DNA of 58,020 nucleotides from an uncultured Alphaproteobacteria bacterium (GTDB taxonomy: Bacteria > Pseudomonadota > Alphaproteobacteria > Rs-D84), in the NCBI GenBank assembly GCA_934272785.1, contig CAKQSE010000008.1, positions 1 through 58,020 on the forward strand, in the 5' to 3' direction. A model generated the notes under the pieces. That model was not told the origin of the DNA and did no database searches. It saw only the letters and a list, made by a program, of their open reading frames with translations. Both the position numbers and the translations under genes were made by a program. Shown piece by piece: positions 34,122 to 41,457 of this stretch (the first letter of the stretch is position 1; the number at the start of each line of letters is the position of its first letter).

Positions 34122-36563
34122 ATGAATATAAAAAATATTTTGACGTTTGCGATTTGTGGTGCTGTGGCTGTGGGTGCGGGTGACGCGTTGGCGGCGGCCA
34201 AGACATCAAAACAGGCGGCAATACAAACCGGGACAAATGTTCGGGCGCGGCTGACGGCAACGGGTCTGTATGACCAGGAATGTTATGACGCGTATTATTC
34301 GTGTATGGATCAATTCTGTATCGCTGACAATTCCAGCGGGGGCAGTTGCGCATGCAGTGACGAAAACGCAAAATATGAACAACAACTGGCCGAAATCCAA
34401 GATATGGTGGACGAGGCCGCACGTATCCGCACCGAAGAGGTTGAAAAGGTTCGCGCGGGCGCGGATGCCGATATTATATTCACCGGCGAACGTAAATATG
34501 ATGAAAATGGCAATATTATCAAGTCGGGCGAATTGACCGCGGCGGAAAAAAAGGCCCAAAATCGCCAGGAACTGATGGCGTTGTTTAACGCGACCAGCGA
34601 CGATGACGAAGATGTCGCGACCGGCATCGCGGACAAGACCGGCAACGCGCTGTATAACGCGGCCCAGGAATTGTGCACGGCCCAGATTCCGGACAAATGT
34701 TCGTCTGATTTGAATTTCTTGACCCAATTATATTCACGCCAGATTGTATCCGACTGTCGCGGATTTGAAAACAGTATCAACGCCAAAATGGCCACCGCAA
34801 AGCAAGATTTGGCCGCCGCCCAGGGCGAAGTGCGCACCGCATTGCAAGAAAGTTTTGAATCGGCCAATAAATATGATTTGGGCACATGCATGGTGGAATT
34901 TAAAAAGTGCATGCAGACCGATGATGCCTGTGGCGCGGGCTGGGAAAATTGTGTTTCGACAATTGCGTCTGAAAACATGCAGAACAATGCCGCGGTCAGC
35001 ACCGCCGGCACCACGGTTGCAACGGTTGATAAATATGACATAACCACGTCAACCATGGAAATATTGAATTCCAAGCGCACCATTTGTGAAAAGGTTTTGG
35101 ACCAATGCGTCGCCGTCCGCGACCAGGTTTGGCCGGCCTTTCTGCGCGAGGCAGCCCCAACGATAAAGGTTGCCGAATCCCAGGTTGAATCAAAGTTTCG
35201 TCAATCGTGCCTGGGCACAATTTCCGACTGTATCCAGACGGCGTGTCGCGATGATATTGCGGGCAAGGGTGTTGCAACAATGGACGCCTGTTTGGCGCGT
35301 CCCGATATGGCACGCAGTTTCTGCAAGGTTGAAATTGACCCGTGTGAACGCATGGAACCGCAAATTTGGGACTATGTAACCGATAAACTGGCGGCGATGC
35401 GTGTTGATGCCTGCACGAACGAGGTCAAAGAGTGCTTTACCGCCGACACACGTTGTGGTGCGAATTTCCAGAACTGTATCGGTATGGATTACGATTATAT
35501 CCACGATATTTGCCCGATTGATACATTGGTTGTCTGCAAACAGAATAACAAAGATTTCTCGATGGATGATTTGGATTCTATGCTGATGGGGCTGTATCTG
35601 AATATTGATAACAGTGCGCTGACCCAGTGTGAAAACCTGGTCGATGCCAAAATGGCCGAAATTTGCGGCAGCACCACCGACTGTAATAAATTCGCCAGTG
35701 ACGATACAATTGGCACCGGGTCATTGCGTTCCCAGAAAGACGGCACGACATATCGTGTGACCGGTATGATTTCGTTCGGCAGTATCAAGATGGGCGACGC
35801 GTCTGGCAAAACGATTGACAATGGCGATGGCAAGACTGTGCGTCTGGGACCGGGTGAAATCGGTGTTGCAGAATACCTGAACCAGATTCGCACGCGCAAT
35901 TCGTCGGTCAAAAATGCCGATGGTATCATTTCGTCAATCGAAGAAGAACTGAACAACATTGCCGGCACAATCAACCGCACAATTGAAATGATTGAACAAG
36001 ATCCGCAAATTCAATACTGTGTGAACGGGCGCGATTTGTCCCAGATTACGGGCAAGGCGAACCAGAAAACCACGGCGCGTTTCCCGAACCTGTTAAACAG
36101 TGTGAAAATGCAGATTGCGGTTGCCGCATTGCGCCAGGCCCAGGATAACTATAACGCGAAGTTAAACGAACAGATTGCAACCGCGACTAAGGATGCGTCG
36201 ACCGATCTGGCCCAATATATGTGCCAGAAATTGGCCGAAACCGGCGGGGCGGGCACAACCGGAATTTCGTCATCAACGCCGCTGGCGGCACCATATGCAA
36301 TCAGTTATGATGTGGGCTCGGGCCTCAGCAATGATGACCTGACACGTGGCGGCACGGGTGAAACATCAATTACGACCACCGCGGGCAGTGGCGTCACCAA
36401 AACCGTGACCAGTCTGTTTAACCGTGAAACGCGTAATTGCCACGTTTGCACCACCACAACCACACAGAGTTGCACGATAAAGGGCGGCAATTGGTTCCGC
36501 AAGGCGAACAAGAATTGCGACGTTAAAACCGATGGCCCGAATTGTGAAGATATCGCAATGTAA
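34122..36563 (+). CDS. Large secreted cysteine-rich protein, tandem paralogue
   Basis: 813 residues with signal peptide MNIKNILTFAICGAVAVGAG. Same architecture as the preceding gene: signature CYDAYYSCMDQFC then CACSDE (about 54-82), a coiled-coil-like acidic segment, DCRGFENS, CMVEFKKCMQTDDACG, and ICEKVLDQCVAVRDQVWP. CERMEPQIWDYVTDKL and CTNEVKECFTADTRCG follow. The C-terminal third has long helices and ends with NCHVCTTTTTQSC, close to NCHVCRMQQVC in its neighbour. It lacks the glycine zipper of the upstream protein. It may form a complex with that protein, an inference from the operon and shared fold only. mscS begins 22 nt after its stop. Confidence 0.75.
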   Translation: MNIKNILTFAICGAVAVGAGDALAAAKTSKQAAIQTGTNVRARLTATGLYDQECYDAYYSCMDQFCIADNSSGGSCACSDENAKYEQQLAEIQDMVDEAARIRTEEVEKVRAGADADIIFTGERKYDENGNIIKSGELTAAEKKAQNRQELMALFNATSDDDEDVATGIADKTGNALYNAAQELCTAQIPDKCSSDLNFLTQLYSRQIVSDCRGFENSINAKMATAKQDLAAAQGEVRTALQESFESANKYDLGTCMVEFKKCMQTDDACGAGWENCVSTIASENMQNNAAVSTAGTTVATVDKYDITTSTMEILNSKRTICEKVLDQCVAVRDQVWPAFLREAAPTIKVAESQVESKFRQSCLGTISDCIQTACRDDIAGKGVATMDACLARPDMARSFCKVEIDPCERMEPQIWDYVTDKLAAMRVDACTNEVKECFTADTRCGANFQNCIGMDYDYIHDICPIDTLVVCKQNNKDFSMDDLDSMLMGLYLNIDNSALTQCENLVDAKMAEICGSTTDCNKFASDDTIGTGSLRSQKDGTTYRVTGMISFGSIKMGDASGKTIDNGDGKTVRLGPGEIGVAEYLNQIRTRNSSVKNADGIISSIEEELNNIAGTINRTIEMIEQDPQIQYCVNGRDLSQITGKANQKTTARFPNLLNSVKMQIAVAALRQAQDNYNAKLNEQIATATKDASTDLAQYMCQKLAETGGAGTTGISSSTPLAAPYAISYDVGSGLSNDDLTRGGTGETSITTTAGSGVTKTVTSLFNRETRNCHVCTTTTTQSCTIKGGNWFRKANKNCDVKTDGPNCEDIAM

Positions 36564-36585
36564 TATATCTGGGGGATAATTCATT

Positions 36586-37431
36586 ATGGAAAATACACAC
36601 GCATTGGCAAACGGGATAAACCTGGAATCCGTTATTACATCACTGGGCCAGACGGCGATACATTTTTCGGTCCGGTTGACGGCGTCTATATTCATACTGG
36701 TGGCGGGGCTGTGGCTGGCGTCGCGCGTTTCTAAATCTGTGCGTCGCGGAATGGAACGGCGCAAACTGGACCCGTCGTTACAGTCGTTCATCGGTTCATT
36801 TGTCAGCATTGCACTGCGTATAATCGCAATAATCGTGTCGTTGACAACGGTCGGTGTTCAAATGACGTCAATCGTCGCGGTCTTGGGGGCCGGCACGTTG
36901 GCGGTCGGTATGGCATTGTCTGGCACAATGCAGAATTTCGCCGGCGGTGTGATTATCTTGTTCTTGAAACCGTTCAAGGTTGGCGACACAATCGCGACCG
37001 CATCGGGCAAGACCGGCGTCGTTAAAAAGATTATGATTTTTACAACCGAATTGCACACGTTTGATAACCAGGTTGTGTTTTTGCCAAATGGTGCGCTGGC
37101 TAATGGTGAAATAACGAATTTGTCGGGTGGGGCGTTGCGTCGCACGGAATTGACGGTTGGCATTGAATATGGGGCCAGTGTTGCGACCGCCCGTCGGGTG
37201 ATTATGGATATCTTGGCACGTGACCCGCGTATCGCGGACAACCCCGCACCATTGGTTATGGTCAAAGACCTGGGCGACAGTGCCGTTGTGTTAAAGATTT
37301 TGTTCTGGGCAAAATACGCCGATATGTTTGCGACGGGACCGGACGTCTTGGAAAAGATTTATAATGAATTGCCAAAGAAAAAGGTCGGATTCCCGTTCCC
37401 CCAGGTGGATGTGCATATCAAAAAACAATAA
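36586..37431 (+). CDS. mscS: Small-conductance mechanosensitive channel, MscS family
   Basis: 281 residues, the usual size for minimal MscS. It opens under membrane tension to release solutes during hypo-osmotic shock. Three transmembrane helices are visible (about 26-48, 66-88, 94-125). The third is the pore helix with GTLAVGMALSGTMQNFAGG, followed by the conserved FLKPFKVGDTI beta-domain and FLPNGALANGEITNLS. It is 22 nt after the cysteine-rich gene and 17 nt before the BOF-protein gene, so cotranscription is possible. Confidence 0.93.
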   Translation: MENTHALANGINLESVITSLGQTAIHFSVRLTASIFILVAGLWLASRVSKSVRRGMERRKLDPSLQSFIGSFVSIALRIIAIIVSLTTVGVQMTSIVAVLGAGTLAVGMALSGTMQNFAGGVIILFLKPFKVGDTIATASGKTGVVKKIMIFTTELHTFDNQVVFLPNGALANGEITNLSGGALRRTELTVGIEYGASVATARRVIMDILARDPRIADNPAPLVMVKDLGDSAVVLKILFWAKYADMFATGPDVLEKIYNELPKKKVGFPFPQVDVHIKKQ

Positions 37432-37448
37432 AACAAAGGAGTAAATAC

Positions 37449-37784
37449 ATGAAAAAAATGTTTGTTGGTGCAATGGCGGTTATGATGTCTGTGACGGCGG
37501 CCAGTGCCGGTTTTGTTGATAGTAATGAAACCATCGTCACCGTGGCCCAGGTCAAAGAAATGCGCGACGATGTTCCTGTAATTGTCACGGGGAATATTAT
37601 CAAGAGTATGGGCGACGAAAAATATTTATTCCGCGATGCCACCGATTCAATTGTTATTGAAATTGACGACGATGATTGGAACGGCCTGACGGTGACGCCG
37701 GACGATAATGTTAAACTGTATGGCGAGGTTGAATCCAAACTGTTCAAAACAGAAATCGAAGTAGACAGAATTGAAAAGTTATAA
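37449..37784 (+). CDS. Periplasmic OB-fold stress protein (BOF / YgiW-YdeI family)
   Basis: 111 residues with a signal peptide (MKKMFVGAMAVMMSVTAASA). The mature domain reads TIVTVAQVKEMRDDVPVIVT, then GNIIKSMGDEKYLFRDATDS, VIEIDDDDWNG and KLYGEVESKLFKTEIEVDRI. This is the five-strand bacterial OB-fold of the YgiW/YdeI/NirD group, which is linked to stress tolerance, and the ligand is unknown. Ribosome-binding site AAAGGAG. The gene follows mscS by 17 nt and ends at a terminator. Confidence 0.85.
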   Translation: MKKMFVGAMAVMMSVTAASAGFVDSNETIVTVAQVKEMRDDVPVIVTGNIIKSMGDEKYLFRDATDSIVIEIDDDDWNGLTVTPDDNVKLYGEVESKLFKTEIEVDRIEKL

Positions 37785-37810
37785 AAAACGGGGCATGGCC
37801 CCGTTTTTTA
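37784..37810 (+). terminator. Terminator after the BOF-protein gene
   Basis: AACGGGGC-ATG-GCCCCGTTTTTT. Confidence 0.88.
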
Positions 37811-38455
37811 CAAGAGAGCAGAGAGCAATGAAAGAGTGATAAAGTGATAGAGTGATATAGTGATAGAGTTTTAGAATATAAAACTTAAAAACTTGTCATT
37901 CCTACGCAGGCGGGAATAGGGACTAAGAAATTACTTTTACCTATTGTTGCACAATATACGTAAAATATGGCACCAACCCACATACTTCCGTCACCCCGGC
38001 GCAGGCCGGGGTCCATTGCGTTCCCTTGGTTGGTCGTAATTCGGCAATTAGTCACCAATAATAAATCCGCAATTGTTTGGATATGGCTCGCATACGCTCG
38101 CACGGCATAGACCCTATTCCTGCCTGCGCAGGAATGACAAGGTCTGAGAATTGTTTTTTATTTTACGAACATAGTTTATGTCTTAGTTGCGGACTTTTTC
38201 GTATGTGTCATTCTGGGGCTTGACCCCAGAATCCAGGTATATGGTGTTGCGCGCATGCGCACTGCCGTCAGTTCCCCTCTGGCCAGAGGGGTGCCCGCAG
38301 GGCGGGGTGTCGGTTTATGGATTGCCGCGCTGCGCTCGCAATGAAACCGAGCGGTACGCGAAGGTTGCGGCAAGGACGTAGTCCGCAGGCGACACATGAA
38401 TAGTTCTCTATTCTAAAACTATATCACTGTATCACTGTATCACTTACTCACTAAA
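37811..38455. mobile_element. MITE-like element with GTGATANA terminal inverted repeats
   Basis: No gene. The left arm 37836-37878 reads GTGATAAA, GTGATAGA, GTGATATA, GTGATAGA, GTTTTAGAATA. The right arm 38409-38451 is its inverse: TATTCTAAAAC, TATATCAC, TGTATCAC, TGTATCAC, TTACTCAC. The 530-nt interior holds blocks shared with other intergenic regions: CTTGTCATTCCT, the CAGGAATGACAAG inverse, TTGCACAATATACGTAAAAT, TTCCCCTCTGGCCAGAGGGG and TCATTCTGGGGCTTGACCCC. It has no transposase, so it would need one in trans. The arms are imperfect but clearly paired. Confidence 0.65.
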
Positions 38456-38482
38456 AAAACGCGCCAGTGGCGCGTTTTTTTA
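38453..38482. terminator. Terminator between the repeat element and the small gene 38480-38674
   Basis: AAAAAAACGCGCC-AGT-GGCGCGTTTTTTT is symmetric; it serves the small minus-strand gene ending at 38480. Confidence 0.8.
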
Positions 38483-38674
38483 TCTGGTGCGGGCGGCGTG
38501 TAATGATTTTTGAATGTATTTCGCATATGCACGCAGCGCAGAATTATATACGTTCTGGATATTATACCGCGCCTGGGTATCGCGCCCAATGGAATAAGAG
38601 CAAACGACAATCCACTGTTTGTCGGCGGTCTGGTATGGGCGGTGCACCTTTACTAGTTTATCGTGTGTGTTCAT
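38480..38674 (-). CDS. Small basic protein of unknown function
   Basis: 64 residues. On the minus strand AAGGA precedes the ATG at good distance and a terminator follows the stop, which supports a real gene despite its size. The sequence is basic and aromatic: VKVHRPYQTADKQWIVVCSY then NIQNVYNSALRAYAKYIQKS. No signal peptide. It could be a small nucleic-acid-binding protein, but that is only a guess from charge. Confidence 0.55.
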   Translation of the reverse strand: MNTHDKLVKVHRPYQTADKQWIVVCSYSIGRDTQARYNIQNVYNSALRAYAKYIQKSLHAARTR

Positions 38675-38847
38675 TTTTGGTCCTTTGATACAGATTTTTA
38701 TTTCCGGTCAATTTTTTACAACATATTGGCCCCAGGTCAAGGCATTTTTGCGTCAATTGTGAATTTTTGCCCGTTGTGGGGACTTGAATATTCGCACCGT
38801 TTGCATTACAATGTGTGTATCACATAAATACCAAAAGGGGGGATTTT

Positions 38848-39486
38848 ATGCCAAAGAAAGAATCAACCAAGAAAGTCAAGCCGGTTCGCGCAACCCGCAC
38901 GCGCCGCGCGCCGTCTGATCCGATTGCCGCCGGGGTGCAACGCCTGTATGATCACAGTGCGCCATTGTTGGTATGCGAGGGGCTGTTGTTCGGCGTCGCC
39001 GCAATATTGATGGCGTTCAAGCCGATGGTCGTGCTGACTGCGTTTATGTTTATCATCGGTATCGGATTGGTGCTGTTTGGGATGTATCGCACAATCGTTG
39101 GGTTTATCGCATCGCGTAATGTCGGTGGTGGATGGTTTGATGTGCTGTTCGGACTGATAAACGTGGTGTTGGGTGTGCTGTTCTGTGTATATCCGACGGG
39201 GTCAATCCGCGTGATGACCGTGATATTTGTCGCGCTGTTCTTGTTCAAGGCCCTGCGTGCGTTGATATTTGCAATCAATATGGCACGTGCGCGTTTTGGA
39301 CATTGGGTATTTGACCTGGTTATGGCGGTTGTGTTGGTCGCGTTGGCGGTGGCGTTGCTGTTCTGGCCGATGGCGGCACCAATCGCGGTGGTATATTACC
39401 TGGCCATAACATTGTTGCTGTATGCGGCATCAGATATATACATGTATATAGAATTGCTGAAATTAAAACGCAATGTAATCGGATAA
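38848..39486 (+). CDS. HdeD-like (DUF308) integral membrane protein
   Basis: 212 residues from the ATG at 38848, preceded by GGGGGG. A basic N-terminus (about 1-25, rich in Lys/Arg) is followed by six hydrophobic helices in three pairs. The repeated pattern is LLVCEGLLFGVAAILMAF, FDVLFGLINVVLGVLFCVYP and FDLVMAVVLVALAVALLFWP, where G-x(5-8)-P ends recur. This matches the DUF308 repeat of HdeD, which is associated with acid resistance in enterics; the molecular role is unknown. It is monocistronic and ends in a terminator just before the third RNA copy. Confidence 0.8.
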   Translation: MPKKESTKKVKPVRATRTRRAPSDPIAAGVQRLYDHSAPLLVCEGLLFGVAAILMAFKPMVVLTAFMFIIGIGLVLFGMYRTIVGFIASRNVGGGWFDVLFGLINVVLGVLFCVYPTGSIRVMTVIFVALFLFKALRALIFAINMARARFGHWVFDLVMAVVLVALAVALLFWPMAAPIAVVYYLAITLLLYAASDIYMYIELLKLKRNVIG

Positions 39487-39502
39487 CAAATCCACGGATG
39501 AA

Positions 39503-39529
39503 ACACCGCCCAAATGGGCGGTGTTTTTT
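39503..39529 (+). terminator. Terminator of the HdeD-like gene
   Basis: ACACCGCCC-AAAT-GGGCGGTGTTTTTT. Confidence 0.9.
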
Positions 39530-39534
39530 ATGGT

Positions 39535-39563
39535 TTGCAAATGTGGAATTTATACGCTAAAAT
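39535..39563 (+). promoter_or_regulatory. Promoter of structured RNA copy 3
   Basis: TTGCAA (39535-39540), 17 nt, TAAAAT (39558-39563). Confidence 0.75.
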
Positions 39564-39569
39564 TCACAT

Positions 39570-39775
39570 TGAATCCATAGGGATATGGGTTCGGGTCTTT
39601 CAAAACCCATAGAGTACGGTGCGATCGCATCGTAATCCGAATGTTTATGATGCTTCGCATCGAAAAGCCTGACAGTTTGGTCGGGTGTCTGTTGTTATAT
39701 GTTGAAAGCAACGGGATCATGTACTCTATGATTTTGAAAACGCCCGACCGCCATCTCCTGTGGCGGTTATTTTTT
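39570..39775 (+). ncRNA. Structured RNA family, copy 3 (upstream of the AT-rich autotransporter)
   Basis: About 205 nt.
P1: AATCCATA-GGGA-TATGGGTT (39572-39591).
P2: TCGGG/CCCGA (39591-39595 with 39743-39747), TTTCAAAA/TTTTGAAA (39598-39605 with 39732-39739), CATAGAGTAC/GTACTCTATG (39608-39617 with 39721-39730).
P3: GATGC/GCATC (39649-39661).
P4: CCTGA/TCGGG (39668-39685).
P5: CTGTTG/CAACGG (39689-39694 with 39709-39714).
The terminator ACCGCCA/TGGCGGT plus T run ends at about 39775. GTGC-N4-GCATCGTAATC is shared with copy 1. The ribosome-binding site AAGGGAG of the next gene begins about 4 nt after the T run, so attenuation of that gene is plausible. Confidence 0.75.
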
Positions 39776-39791
39776 ACCAAGGGAGAAAATA

Positions 39792-41111
39792 TTGAAAAGA
39801 ATATTTATATTTTGTGCATGTCTATTGTCTATGGATGGGTTTGCTAGTAGTCCAGTTTTTATAGTATACGATGATACTTTTTATAGACAATATGATCCAG
39901 AAATTGCGGGTCCTGGCGATTTAACTGGTATATCAGACATATATTATACATATAATCTTGATACTAAAACAATGGTTGTTCAACAAACAGAATGGTTGGG
40001 TGATGGTGCCGGCGGAGAATCCGTGGCACCATACGACAGTGTGTTCCATTATTATGATATTTCATTAGATGATTTTGTTTGGGACAATATTGCTACGGAT
40101 TGGTGGTATAAGGACAGAATAGAAATATCTGACAAAACATTTAATGATTTGAAAACTGCGGTTGGGGAATATTATTCGGTTTTGTTGTCAGATGCAGACA
40201 CAACCCCGAATGTTATCCAGACAATTCCATCAATAATTGCAAATGATATTCAAGGGCAAATTGATGATTTTATAGAAAATTATGTTATTCGACATAGACC
40301 ATATGTAGCGAGCGCATACACAAAAAATATATTTAATTTACAACAAAATCAGTTAACGGATCGTATGGCGCAAAAATCAGATGGTGTGTGGACGAATGTG
40401 GCATATAATTATGCGCAACAAAAACACCATGATTGGAAAGCCAATACGTTGTTTTTTGTTGTTGGGGCAGATAAGAACATTGCTAGTAATACAAAGATTG
40501 GCTTTTCTTATGCGTTTGCTGATAGCGATGTTGTTACCGGAAAAGCAAATGTTTTCAATAATTCACATAACTTTTATATTTATGGGCAATATTTGATTGA
40601 TAATTTATATGCCAATATAATTGGTAATTATGGCATTTCATGGTATAAACCAGATGACCGTCGCAGTCATGTACAAAACTATGGGGTCGGATTAAATGTT
40701 GGTTTGTACATGCCCCACAATTTTATAACACAAGTTGGTGTGCGATATCTTGGCATAATGCCAGACACATATACGGATAAATACGGCATGGCCATTTCGC
40801 AAAATAACATAAATATGTGGACGCTTGCACCGGGGATTAAATACGTCATAGATACGGATGCTTTCAAGATACATTTGTATGCAGATGTGCTGTATGATAT
40901 AAATAAACAACGTGAGGTAATGACTATAAATTTTACTGGGTATAATAGACGAGAGGTTTTATTGGATGCACCGGGCAGGGTCGCCATTTCACCGCGTCTT
41001 TTGGTGGAAAAAGTATTTGGACGTTTCAACATAGGTGCAGAGTACGGCTTAGAACTACGTAGTGGTTTTCAAAGTCATACCGGATCAATAAAGTGGCGAT
41101 ATGCGTTTTAG
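39792..41111 (+). CDS. AT-rich autotransporter-type outer-membrane protein
   Basis: 439 residues, starting at TTG 39792 behind AAGGGAG. Signal peptide 1-18 (MKRIFIFCACLLSMDGFA). A passenger of only about 150 residues, rich in Tyr/Asp, is followed by a linker with NLQQNQLTDRM. The autotransporter barrel (about 190-439) has alternating strands such as IGFSYAFADSDVVTG and NLYANIIGNYGISWY, and ends in TGSIKWRYAF, a typical terminal beta-strand with aromatic end. Codon use is much more AT-rich than in neighbours, indicating acquisition. No promoter is visible between the RNA terminator and the start, so expression may need readthrough from the RNA. Confidence 0.8.
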   Translation: MKRIFIFCACLLSMDGFASSPVFIVYDDTFYRQYDPEIAGPGDLTGISDIYYTYNLDTKTMVVQQTEWLGDGAGGESVAPYDSVFHYYDISLDDFVWDNIATDWWYKDRIEISDKTFNDLKTAVGEYYSVLLSDADTTPNVIQTIPSIIANDIQGQIDDFIENYVIRHRPYVASAYTKNIFNLQQNQLTDRMAQKSDGVWTNVAYNYAQQKHHDWKANTLFFVVGADKNIASNTKIGFSYAFADSDVVTGKANVFNNSHNFYIYGQYLIDNLYANIIGNYGISWYKPDDRRSHVQNYGVGLNVGLYMPHNFITQVGVRYLGIMPDTYTDKYGMAISQNNINMWTLAPGIKYVIDTDAFKIHLYADVLYDINKQREVMTINFTGYNRREVLLDAPGRVAISPRLLVEKVFGRFNIGAEYGLELRSGFQSHTGSIKWRYAF

Positions 41112-41129
41112 GGTTTAATTTTCAAAAAC

Positions 41130-41158
41130 TTGAAATTTACCGAAAGATAGTATAGAAT
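41130..41158 (+). promoter_or_regulatory. tRNA-Arg promoter
   Basis: TTGAAA (41130-41135), 17 nt, TAGAAT (41153-41158), ending 9 nt before the tRNA. Confidence 0.7.
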
Positions 41159-41167
41159 AGGGGCTGT

Positions 41168-41244
41168 GCGCCCTTAGCCCAGCTGGATAGAGCATCGGAT
41201 TTCTAATCCGCAGGTCGCAGGTTCGAATCCTGCAGGGCGCGCCA
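41168..41244 (+). tRNA. tRNA-Arg (TCT)
   Basis: Acceptor GCGCCCT/AGGGCGC, anticodon loop TTTCTAA with anticodon TCT, T-arm GCAGG-TTCGAAT-CCTGC, discriminator G and encoded CCA. 77 nt including CCA. The outermost anticodon-stem pair is a T-C mismatch. Confidence 0.93.
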
Positions 41245-41289
41245 AGATAAATGTGCAGCCACAGGAATTGCACGTTGCAGGGGGACTTT

Positions 41290-41305
41290 GATTCGAACCT
41301 GCGAC
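41290..41305 (-). repeat. Inverted 16-nt copy of the tRNA-Arg T-arm
   Basis: GATTCGAACCTGCGAC is the exact reverse complement of 41214-41229 in the tRNA. It may be a remnant of a tRNA fragment or of an integration event. The 41245-41457 stretch holding it has no convincing gene. Confidence 0.5.
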
Positions 41306-41457
41306 GGGGAGCGGTTCTGACAATGAGTAGGCGAGCCAAGCATTATTTTGCGCTGGCGAGACGTCAGGAATGCCGCACAGGTGTGTCAACACCGAGCGAC
41401 CCGTCTGCATTATTGCATTGTGCGCCAGTTTTTTATTTTGGGCAAGTGGGGACAAAA

